A program made the translations under genes and the position numbers. Positions 54,412 through 61,546 of a stretch of 64,000 nucleotides of DNA are shown piece by piece. Where the stretch lies: positions 1-64,000 of the forward strand of contig NZ_BFBR01000002.1 in the NCBI RefSeq assembly GCF_003112735.1. Reading direction: 5' to 3'. Origin of the DNA: Candidatus Phycosocius bacilliformis (lineage in GTDB: Bacteria; Pseudomonadota; Alphaproteobacteria; Caulobacterales; Aquidulcibacteraceae). The notes under the pieces were generated by a model. It saw only the letters and a list, made by a program, of their open reading frames with translations. It made no database searches and had not been told where the DNA came from. Positions within the stretch are counted from its first letter, which is position 1. Every line of letters begins with the position of its first letter.

Positions 54412-55152
54412 ATGCTATTCAAAAATCACGGCATCATCGAGCGCAACTCCATGATCTTGCTGATCGGGATCCTGCTCATGGTCTCGGTGGGCGGTATCGT
54501 CCAGATTGCGCCCTTGTTCCGCATCGAACAGACCATCGAAAAAGTGGACGGGGTGCGCCCCTATACCCCACTCGAACTGGCTGGTCGGGGCGTTTATATC
54601 CGCGAGGGCTGCTACACCTGCCACAGCCAGATGATCCGGCCCTTGCGTGATGAGATTGAGCGTTATGGCCATTATAGTCTGGCCGCAGAGTCGATGTATG
54701 ATCACCCCTTCCAATGGGGTTCCAAACGCACGGGGCCAGATCTGGCCCGCGTCGGCGGGCGATATTCAGATGCTTGGCACGTCCAGCATTTGATCAATCC
54801 CCGCAGCGTGGTCCCTGAATCCATCATGCCGCCTTATGCCTTCTTGGAAGGGCGGCCTGTGGGGGTACAGAACACTATTGGCAAACATCTGATGGCACAG
54901 GTCCGGGTGGGTGTTCCTTATACCCAAGCCGACATCGACAATGCCAAGGATGATCTGATCGCCCAGGCCGACCCCAACGCCGATAGCGAGGGCCTGCAAG
55001 CCCGCTATGGCGGCAAGGTCACCGTCCGCGACTTTGACGGTGATCCAACAAAAGTCACCGAGATGGACGCACTTGTCGCCTATCTGCAAGTCTTGGGGAC
55101 CATGGTCGATTTCAAGACCTATGAACCCACCAAAGCTGAAAACCTGCGCTGA
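54412..55152 (+). CDS. ccoO: cbb3-type cytochrome c oxidase subunit II (mono-heme c)
   Basis: The 246-residue protein has an N-terminal membrane anchor ('[20 protein letters not shown]') and one heme-c site 'GCYTCHSQM' near residue 67. The axial Met lies in '[10 protein letters not shown]' and the C-terminal cytochrome fold in '[17 protein letters not shown]'. It passes electrons from cytochrome c to CcoN at the periplasmic face. It is 11 bases after ccoN and 11 bases before ccoQ. Confidence 0.97.
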   Translation: MLFKNHGIIERNSMILLIGILLMVSVGGIVQIAPLFRIEQTIEKVDGVRPYTPLELAGRGVYIREGCYTCHSQMIRPLRDEIERYGHYSLAAESMYDHPFQWGSKRTGPDLARVGGRYSDAWHVQHLINPRSVVPESIMPPYAFLEGRPVGVQNTIGKHLMAQVRVGVPYTQADIDNAKDDLIAQADPNADSEGLQARYGGKVTVRDFDGDPTKVTEMDALVAYLQVLGTMVDFKTYEPTKAENLR

Positions 55153-55163
55153 GGGAGGTCTGT

Positions 55164-55331
55164 ATGACGTACGAACAATTGTCTGCCTTCGCGCAAACCT
55201 CCGGCATGATCTATTTCATGGCGATTTTTGCCGCCGTCTGCCTCTATGTCTTCTGGCCTTCCAACCGGGCCAAATTCGACAAGGCCGCCAACATGCCACT
55301 CCAGGATGAGGAGATCGACCATGTCCGATAA
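55164..55331 (+). CDS. ccoQ: cbb3-type oxidase small subunit CcoQ
   Basis: The 55-residue protein starts MTYEQLSAFAQTSGMIYFMA, has one membrane helix and ends in an acidic tail (NMPLQDEEIDHVR). Its position between ccoO and ccoP, its length and its 'FWPSNRAKFDKAANMPLQDEE' style fit CcoQ, which stabilises the complex. GGGAGG lies 7 bases upstream. Its last 11 bases overlap the ccoP start in another frame. Confidence 0.93.
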   Translation: MTYEQLSAFAQTSGMIYFMAIFAAVCLYVFWPSNRAKFDKAANMPLQDEEIDHVR

Positions 55332-56190
55332 CAAGCCAAAGGACGACATCACCGGTGTGGAAACCACAGGTCATTCCTGGGACGGCATCACCGAATTGAA
55401 CAATCCTCTGCCAAGATGGTGGGTTCTGACCTTCTATGGCTGTATCCTGTGGGCTGTTGCTTATTGGATTGCCATGCCGGCCTGGCCCACAATCAGTGGC
55501 CACACCAAAGGGCTTTTGGGCCTGTCCGATCGGGCCCAAGTTGATCAAGCGGTTGGGGCTTTAACTGCCTCTCGCGCGCCAATGTTTGCCAAATTGCATG
55601 CAACCCCGCTCGATCAGGTCGCTAAGGACAAGGCGCTTTTCCAATTTGCCCAAGAATCCGGCAAGGTCGCATTCGCGCAAAATTGCTCGACCTGTCATGG
55701 TGCGGGCGGGCAGGGGGCCAAGGGCTTTCCCAGCCTCGTCGATGATGTGTGGCTGTGGGATGGCTCGCTGCAGGGCATACGCTCGACTTTGGAAACCGGT
55801 ATTCGCACCGATCATCCAGAGGCCCGGTTCAGCCAGATGCCGTCCTTCGGACGGGATAAATTGCTGGAGCCGCAGCAAATTGCCGATGTCACTCAATATG
55901 TTCTGACCCTGTCCAAGCAGCCCGCAGATACCCGGGCCGCTGCCCGCGGTGCCCAGGTGTATGCTGCCAATTGCGTGGCTTGCCATGGGCCAGAAGGAAA
56001 GGGTGACCCCACCCAAGGTGCACCTAATCTGACTGACAAAGAATGGCTCTATGGCGGTACGGCTGCTGATATTGCCATGCAGATCAATCTGGGCCGGGGC
56101 GGGGTGATGCCCACCATGTCTCAACGGCTTGATCCTGCAACCCTCGATGCCTTGGCTGTCTATGTCCATTCACTGGGTGGGGGCACCTGA
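55321..56190 (+). CDS. ccoP: cbb3-type cytochrome c oxidase subunit III (di-heme c)
   Basis: The 289-residue protein has an N-terminal 'HSWDGITELNNPLPRWWVLTFY' CcoP signature with one or two membrane helices. Two heme-c sites follow: 'NCSTCHGAGGQGAKGFPSL' near residue 120 and 'NCVACHGPEGKGDPTQGAPNL' near 215. It accepts electrons and hands them to CcoO. The ATG at 55321 overlaps the end of ccoQ; a longer frame would start inside ccoQ and was rejected. Confidence 0.97.
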   Translation: MSDNKPKDDITGVETTGHSWDGITELNNPLPRWWVLTFYGCILWAVAYWIAMPAWPTISGHTKGLLGLSDRAQVDQAVGALTASRAPMFAKLHATPLDQVAKDKALFQFAQESGKVAFAQNCSTCHGAGGQGAKGFPSLVDDVWLWDGSLQGIRSTLETGIRTDHPEARFSQMPSFGRDKLLEPQQIADVTQYVLTLSKQPADTRAAARGAQVYAANCVACHGPEGKGDPTQGAPNLTDKEWLYGGTAADIAMQINLGRGGVMPTMSQRLDPATLDALAVYVHSLGGGT

Positions 56191-56215
56191 GGGTGCCCCG
56201 CTGTGACGGGAAAAC

Positions 56216-57754
56216 ATGAACATCATCAACACCCTTGACCGTATTGGTAAGTCGCCTGTCTCAGGTGAGGAAGCCGCACACGGCATTGCCCGCTCGGATG
56301 CTGTGGCCGTCAATTCGGCCAAGCAGCGGGATTTGTATGAGAAGCGCCAACAAATCTATCCCAAGGCCGTTCATGGCTTCTGGCGGCGATTGAAATGGGT
56401 GATTTTGGCCGCCTTGTTGGGGATCTATTATCTGGTCCCTTTCCTGCGGTGGGACAGGCCGGGGGCGGCACCGGACCAGTTTCTGCTGGTCGACTTCACC
56501 GGGCGTCGCTTCTACTTCGGCCCAATCGAGATCTGGCCGCAGGAGCTTTATTATGTCACCGGGTTGTTGATCCTTGGTGCCATCGGCCTGTTTCTGGCCT
56601 CGGCTCTGTTTGGTCGGGTCTGGTGTGGATATACCTGCCCTCAGACTGTGTGGACGGACTTGTTTATCGCGGTTGAGCATTGGTTCGAAGGCGATCGCAA
56701 CCAGCGCATTCGGCTCGACAAACAGCCTTGGGACTTCAACAAGGCCTGGCGCAAGATTGGCAAGCATGTGGTCTGGCTGATGATTTCTTTGGCTACTGGT
56801 GGCTGGTTTGTCGCCTATTTCCATGACGCGCCCACCTTGTTTGCCAATTTCTTCAAGCTACAAGCGCCTATGTCGGCTTATTTGTTTGCCGGCTTGCTGA
56901 CCTTCACCACATACGTTTTCGCCGGCACGCTACGTGAGCAGGTCTGCACCTATATGTGCCCCTGGCCTCGGATTCAGGCTGCCATGCTGGATCAAGAAGC
57001 CCTGTCGGTGACATATCGCTATGACCGGGGCGATCCCCGTGGACCTCACAAAAAGAATGATACGTGGGAAGGTCGCGGCGATTGCATCGATTGTCGCCAG
57101 TGCGTGGCGGCGTGCCCTGCGGGGATCGACATTCGCGATGGTTTGCAGATCGAGTGTATCAATTGCGCTTTGTGCATCGATGCCTGCGATGAAATCATGG
57201 TCAAGATTGATCGGCCCAAGGGTCTGATCGCCTATGACACGGTCCAAAACATCGAACGTCGCCAAGCTGGTCAGACATCAGGCTATCGCTTCATTCGTGG
57301 GCGCACACTCTTTTATGCCGTTTTGTTCGTCTTGATTGGTGGGCTTATGCTGGGGAGCCTGTTCTTGCGCACCACGCTGGACGTCAATGTTCAGCGCGAC
57401 CGTGCCCCCCTGTTCGTGCCCTTATCGACCGGTCAGGTGCGCAATGCCTATACGGTCAAAGTCCTCAACAAAGCTGATCACGAGCGAGAAGTTCGCATCA
57501 AGATCAAAGGCGTAGAGGGCGGGGTCCTGCAGGCCAATGAGATGCCCGTGACGGACAATAGCGTGGTGATGACCGCCGGCCCTGACCGGGTCGCCCAAGT
57601 CCGCCTCTTTGTACTGGCCGATCCAGAAAAGCAGAAGCATACCTCAGTGCCGGTCGTGGTTGAGGTGCGGTCCCTGAGTGATCAGGAGGTGGCCCGTTCA
57701 AAATCGGTTTTCATTCGCGGCAATTCCCCGGAGGACAGAGATGACCATGACTAA
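56216..57754 (+). CDS. ccoG: cbb3 oxidase accessory protein CcoG (ferredoxin-like)
   Basis: The 512-residue protein has several membrane helices, 'CGYTCPQTVWTDLFIAVEHW' and two 4Fe-4S sites ('CIDCRQCVAACPAGIDIRDGLQIECINCALCIDACDE'). A C-terminal soluble domain follows. It belongs to the CcoG/FixG family, which reduces Cu2+ to Cu+ for CuB insertion. It is in the ccoGHIS assembly cluster directly after ccoP and overlaps ccoH by 14 bases. Confidence 0.96.
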   Translation: MNIINTLDRIGKSPVSGEEAAHGIARSDAVAVNSAKQRDLYEKRQQIYPKAVHGFWRRLKWVILAALLGIYYLVPFLRWDRPGAAPDQFLLVDFTGRRFYFGPIEIWPQELYYVTGLLILGAIGLFLASALFGRVWCGYTCPQTVWTDLFIAVEHWFEGDRNQRIRLDKQPWDFNKAWRKIGKHVVWLMISLATGGWFVAYFHDAPTLFANFFKLQAPMSAYLFAGLLTFTTYVFAGTLREQVCTYMCPWPRIQAAMLDQEALSVTYRYDRGDPRGPHKKNDTWEGRGDCIDCRQCVAACPAGIDIRDGLQIECINCALCIDACDEIMVKIDRPKGLIAYDTVQNIERRQAGQTSGYRFIRGRTLFYAVLFVLIGGLMLGSLFLRTTLDVNVQRDRAPLFVPLSTGQVRNAYTVKVLNKADHEREVRIKIKGVEGGVLQANEMPVTDNSVVMTAGPDRVAQVRLFVLADPEKQKHTSVPVVVEVRSLSDQEVARSKSVFIRGNSPEDRDDHD

Positions 57755-58250
57755 TGCGGTGCGCGGCACTGGTCCGTTCAAGCTGACGGGCTGGCATGTG
57801 CTGGCCATGTTTGGGGCCTTCTTTGGGGTGATGATGGCGGTAAACATTCTGTTTGTCGTGCTGGCCCTGAAGACCTTCTCTGGGGAGGCCGACCACGCCT
57901 ATATCAATGGCCTCAAATTCAACGAGACTTTAGCGGCGCAAGCCCGTCAGGCCGAATTGGGCTGGACCATGAGCCTCGGGTTGGAACGTCCCACCGGGGG
58001 TGGGGCTGTATTGGAAGCCCGATTGCTGGACCGCAATCAACAGCCTTTGTCGGGGGCTAAAATGGCTGGGATGATCGGCCGCACCACAGATTCCAACGAG
58101 GATCGAGCATTGCAGTTTAGCGAGACCCAACCAGGCGTTTATCGCGCCGTCATCGACCAGATCAAACCCGGTCGCTGGAAGTTTTCAGCCACAGCCCAAA
58201 TTGCCGGTGCCCCGCAATTCTCAACGGAGACAATCCTATCACTACGTTGA
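57741..58250 (+). CDS. ccoH: cbb3 oxidase assembly protein CcoH (FixH)
   Basis: The 169-residue protein has one N-terminal membrane helix ('GWHVLAMFGAFFGVMMAVNILFVVLAL') and a periplasmic domain of FixH type ('GLKFNETLAAQARQAELGW', 'PGRWKFSATAQIAGAPQF'). FixH/CcoH is required to assemble or stabilise the cbb3 complex. The ATG at 57741 has GGAGGACAG upstream and lies inside the end of ccoG. Its stop overlaps the ccoI start. Confidence 0.9.
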   Translation: MTMTNAVRGTGPFKLTGWHVLAMFGAFFGVMMAVNILFVVLALKTFSGEADHAYINGLKFNETLAAQARQAELGWTMSLGLERPTGGGAVLEARLLDRNQQPLSGAKMAGMIGRTTDSNEDRALQFSETQPGVYRAVIDQIKPGRWKFSATAQIAGAPQFSTETILSLR

Positions 58251-60484
58251 CCCCTTCTCCAGCCGAAGCCTTGGGCTGCCCCTCAGGCCTTGAGCCACCC
58301 GCACCCGCAGCGCCAGCTGCTGACCCGCGCGCCTTTGTTCAGACCGGGCGCACTGATGGGCTGTCGCTTGAATTACTGGTTCGTGGTGCGCGCTGTGCAG
58401 GCTGTCTGTCCAAGATCGAAAATGGTGTTCGCAGCTTGTCGGGGGTTACAGAGGCGCGCCTCAATCTCACCACGGGCCGCTTGAGTGTGGCTTGGAGTGA
58501 TGACCGCATTGACCCGCGCACGATTGTTCAAAAAGTGGTTGATCTGGGCTATCAGGCCCAACCCTTTGATCCGGGTAAAGCCTTGGCCGCTCAGGATGCC
58601 GAGGGTCGCCACCTCTTGATTTGCATGGCGGTGGCAGCCTTTGCCGCCATGAACATCATGATGTTTTCGGTGCCCATTTGGTCAGCCCATTTCAATGGCG
58701 AAATGGCCGAGGGTACCCGCACCATGTTCCACTGGATTTCTGCGGCCATTGCGCTGCCGGCTGCTGCCTATGCCGGAATGCCGTTTTTCAAGAGCGCGTG
58801 GAATGCCCTCAAAAAAGGGCGCGCCAATATGGATGTCCCCATTTCGCTGGGTGTGCTCTTAGCCTCAAGCCTGTCGATTGTAGAAACGCTGCGTGGGGGC
58901 GAGCATGCCTATTTTGACGCCGTGGCCATGCTGTTGTTCTTTCTTTTGATAGGCCGATATCTCGACCATGCCCTGCGTCAGAAGGCCCGCCAAGCCGCCC
59001 GTGACCTGATGGCCTTGCAAGCGGTTACCGCAGCCCGGCTGCAACCGGATGGCGGTACGATCAGCGTCGCAGTCGCCGATATCCGCCCCGGCGATCGGCT
59101 GGTTATTATGCCCGGTGATCGTATTCCTGTGGACGGGACGATTGAAGCAGGGGTTTCAGAAGCCGATTTCTCACTGCTTACGGGTGAGACCGCCCCTGTT
59201 GCTCTGGCCCAAGGTCAGGCCGTGCGCGCGGGTGCGCTCAATCTGTCAGGTCGTTTGGTGTTGGTCGCCGATGCCCGCAGCGACGATAGTTTCCTCGCCG
59301 AGATTGCGCGACTGGTTGATCTGGGTGAACAAAGTAAGAGTGTCTATGTCCGCTGGGCTGACAAAGCTGCCAAGCTTTATGTGCCTGTGGTTCATTCGGC
59401 CGCCTTCCTAACCGCTGTCATCTGGCTCATCCTTGGGGCAGAGCCGCGTGTGGCCATCCTCAATGCGTGTGCTGTGCTGATCATCACCTGCCCCTGCGCC
59501 TTGGGGCTGGCGGTCCCAGCCGTGCAGGTCGTGGCCTCTGGCCGTTTGTTTGCGCGGGGCATTTTGCTCAAATCCGGTGATGCCCTTGAGCGTCTGGCCG
59601 ATATTGATTTCATCGTTTTTGACAAGACAGGTGTGCTGACTTTGGGCCAGCCGCATCTGTTGAACCCCGACAAGATCACGCCGGATGATCTGGCCCGCGC
59701 GGCGCTTCTGGCACGCGCCTCTCGCCATCCTTTGGCCCGCGCGATTGCGCGCGCTGCGGGGCCCGGACCTGCGGCGGATGCGGCCCGCGAAGTGCCTGGC
59801 TGTGGTGTCGAGGCTGATATGAATGGCCTGCGCGCCCGCTTGGGAAGAGCTTCATGGGTCGGGGTCGATAAAGCCCATTCTGATGAGACAGAGCTTTATT
59901 TTTCTGTTCAAGGACAGGAGCCTATCCGTTTTTCTTTTGAGGACACATTAAGATCGGATGCTGCACGAACCATTGAAGCCCTCACGGCACGTGGCTTTGC
60001 GCCCATCATTCTGTCTGGGGACCGTGCCGGTTCGGTGGCGCGGGCTGCTGATGCGGCGGGCATTGCGACGTGGTTCGCCGAGCTGACGCCCTTCGACAAG
60101 GCTGCGCATTTAGATCGGCTCAAGGCTGAAGGCCGACGCGTCTTGATGGTGGGGGACGGTCTCAATGATGCCCCCGCTTTGGCGAAGGCTACTGTGTCCA
60201 TGGCACCGGGCACTGCAGCAGACGCCAGCCAGTCTGCCGCCGATCTCGTCTTCCAAGGGGAAAATCTGGCCAGTCTGATTGAGGCGATTGATGTGGCGCG
60301 GCTTGCAAAGAAGCGGGTGATGGAGAATTTCTGGTTTGCTGCGCTTTATAATTTCATCGCCTCACCCATTGCGATGCTCGGTCTGGTCACGCCCTTTATT
60401 GCAGCCATTGCCATGTCGTCATCTTCGATTATCGTGACCTTAAACGCGCTGCGTCTGACAGCGTGGCGACAACAGGGGGGATAG
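58247..60484 (+). CDS. ccoI: Copper-exporting P1B-type ATPase CcoI
   Basis: The 745-residue protein has an N-terminal metal-binding domain 'GARCAGCLSKIENGVRSLSG' (CxxC near residue 50) and eight membrane helices. It carries the ion site 'ITCPCALGLAVPAVQ' (CPC near 415), the phosphorylation loop 'FDKTGVLTLGQ' near 460 and 'MVGDGLNDAPALAKATVSMA'. This CcoI/FixI type moves Cu+ for the oxidase CuB centre. The start TTG at 58247 overlaps the ccoH stop (TTGA). No ATG or strong site closer is seen, so the start is uncertain. Confidence 0.94.
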   Translation: MTPSPAEALGCPSGLEPPAPAAPAADPRAFVQTGRTDGLSLELLVRGARCAGCLSKIENGVRSLSGVTEARLNLTTGRLSVAWSDDRIDPRTIVQKVVDLGYQAQPFDPGKALAAQDAEGRHLLICMAVAAFAAMNIMMFSVPIWSAHFNGEMAEGTRTMFHWISAAIALPAAAYAGMPFFKSAWNALKKGRANMDVPISLGVLLASSLSIVETLRGGEHAYFDAVAMLLFFLLIGRYLDHALRQKARQAARDLMALQAVTAARLQPDGGTISVAVADIRPGDRLVIMPGDRIPVDGTIEAGVSEADFSLLTGETAPVALAQGQAVRAGALNLSGRLVLVADARSDDSFLAEIARLVDLGEQSKSVYVRWADKAAKLYVPVVHSAAFLTAVIWLILGAEPRVAILNACAVLIITCPCALGLAVPAVQVVASGRLFARGILLKSGDALERLADIDFIVFDKTGVLTLGQPHLLNPDKITPDDLARAALLARASRHPLARAIARAAGPGPAADAAREVPGCGVEADMNGLRARLGRASWVGVDKAHSDETELYFSVQGQEPIRFSFEDTLRSDAARTIEALTARGFAPIILSGDRAGSVARAADAAGIATWFAELTPFDKAAHLDRLKAEGRRVLMVGDGLNDAPALAKATVSMAPGTAADASQSAADLVFQGENLASLIEAIDVARLAKKRVMENFWFAALYNFIASPIAMLGLVTPFIAAIAMSSSSIIVTLNALRLTAWRQQGG

Positions 60485-60487
60485 GCC

Positions 60488-60640
60488 ATGGACGGGATGA
60501 TGTTCCTGATCCCGATTGCCTTATTCATGGGCTTCATGGGTCTCTTGGCCTTTTTGTGGAACCTGCGCAATCGCCAATATGATGATCCCAAAGGGGCTGC
60601 CATGCGCATCCTGAATGATGATGATTTCCCCCTGCCATGA
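60488..60640 (+). CDS. ccoS: cbb3 oxidase maturation protein CcoS
   Basis: The 50-residue protein starts MDGMMFLIPIALFMGFMGLL, with one membrane helix and a short acidic tail ending in 'DPKGAAMRILNDDDFPLP'. It has the length, position and Asp-rich end of CcoS, required for cofactor insertion in cbb3 oxidase. It lies 3 bases after ccoI and its stop overlaps the next gene (ATGA). Confidence 0.92.
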   Translation: MDGMMFLIPIALFMGFMGLLAFLWNLRNRQYDDPKGAAMRILNDDDFPLP

Positions 60641-61464
60641 CCATCGCCGGAGATCCACGCATGAGCCAATTCGAGATTGTTCTGGGCGAAGAGGATAAGG
60701 TGCAGGTCACCCGCCTGATGCCAGATGCCCATTGGATGTGGCTGACCAATGGCTGGCTCGACTTTAAGGCAACATGGCGCTTAGGCATTCTCATCGGGGC
60801 CGTACCCGTTGTGGCTGCTTGGGTGATGGTTCTGGTCTTGTGGCAGGCTGATATGCTGGGCTTTTTGCCTGCGGTCTGCGGCGGATTTGCGCTTGTGGGG
60901 CCGCTCTTGGCGATTGGCTGTTATGAGATTTCCCGTTTGCGTTCTTTAGGTCAGCCCATCACGCTGCGGGCCGTGTTGCGTCCCAGAATTGTCTCGCCCA
61001 GCCAAGTCGCCATTATTGCCTTTGTTCTCATGTTGATCTTGATGGTGTGGGCGCGACTTGCCAGCCTCTTATATGCCTTGGCTGAAGGCGCGCGCGATCC
61101 AGGCCCCGCGATTGACTTCATCGACTTTGCCCTCCAGACGCCAGAGGGCTTGATCATGGTGGCAGTGGGGACATTGATCGGGGCGGCTTTGGCCACAATA
61201 GGCTATGTGGTTTCGGTGGTGTCGATCCCGCTGGCGGCCAACCGCACGGTCGATGCGATGACTGCGATGCTGGTCTCGGTCATTGCGGTATCGCGCAACA
61301 AGGGTGCCATGGCCAGCTTTGCCTTTAACATCGCCATGTTGGTGGCCTTGTGTCTGGCAACCGGCTTTTTTGGCCTCATTCTGGTTTTCCCTTGGCTCGG
61401 CCATGCCACGTGGCATTGCTATCAGGCGGTTGTCGCTGACGTCGAGGACGCGGCGGCGGGCTAA
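60637..61464 (+). CDS. DUF2189 membrane protein in the cbb3 locus
   Basis: The 275-residue protein has about six membrane helices. It has the DUF2189 (PF09955) pattern: 'RLMPDAHWMWLTNGWLDFKATWRLGILIGAV', 'YEISRLRSLGQPITLR', 'SVVSIPLAANRTVDAMTAMLVSV' and a final 'WLGHATWHCYQAVV'. The role of the family is unknown, although members cluster near respiratory genes. Its start overlaps the ccoS stop, so it is translated with the maturation genes. ATG 60661 is a possible second start. Conserved operon membership suggests a role in oxidase assembly. Confidence 0.85.
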   Translation: MTIAGDPRMSQFEIVLGEEDKVQVTRLMPDAHWMWLTNGWLDFKATWRLGILIGAVPVVAAWVMVLVLWQADMLGFLPAVCGGFALVGPLLAIGCYEISRLRSLGQPITLRAVLRPRIVSPSQVAIIAFVLMLILMVWARLASLLYALAEGARDPGPAIDFIDFALQTPEGLIMVAVGTLIGAALATIGYVVSVVSIPLAANRTVDAMTAMLVSVIAVSRNKGAMASFAFNIAMLVALCLATGFFGLILVFPWLGHATWHCYQAVVADVEDAAAG

Positions 61465-61546
61465 TTCATGCGTTGAGCGCATCCAATCTTTGGCAATCTC
61501 TTGGGTATTGTTGGGGGTATTTCTGGGGGGGGTATTCGGGGGGATT

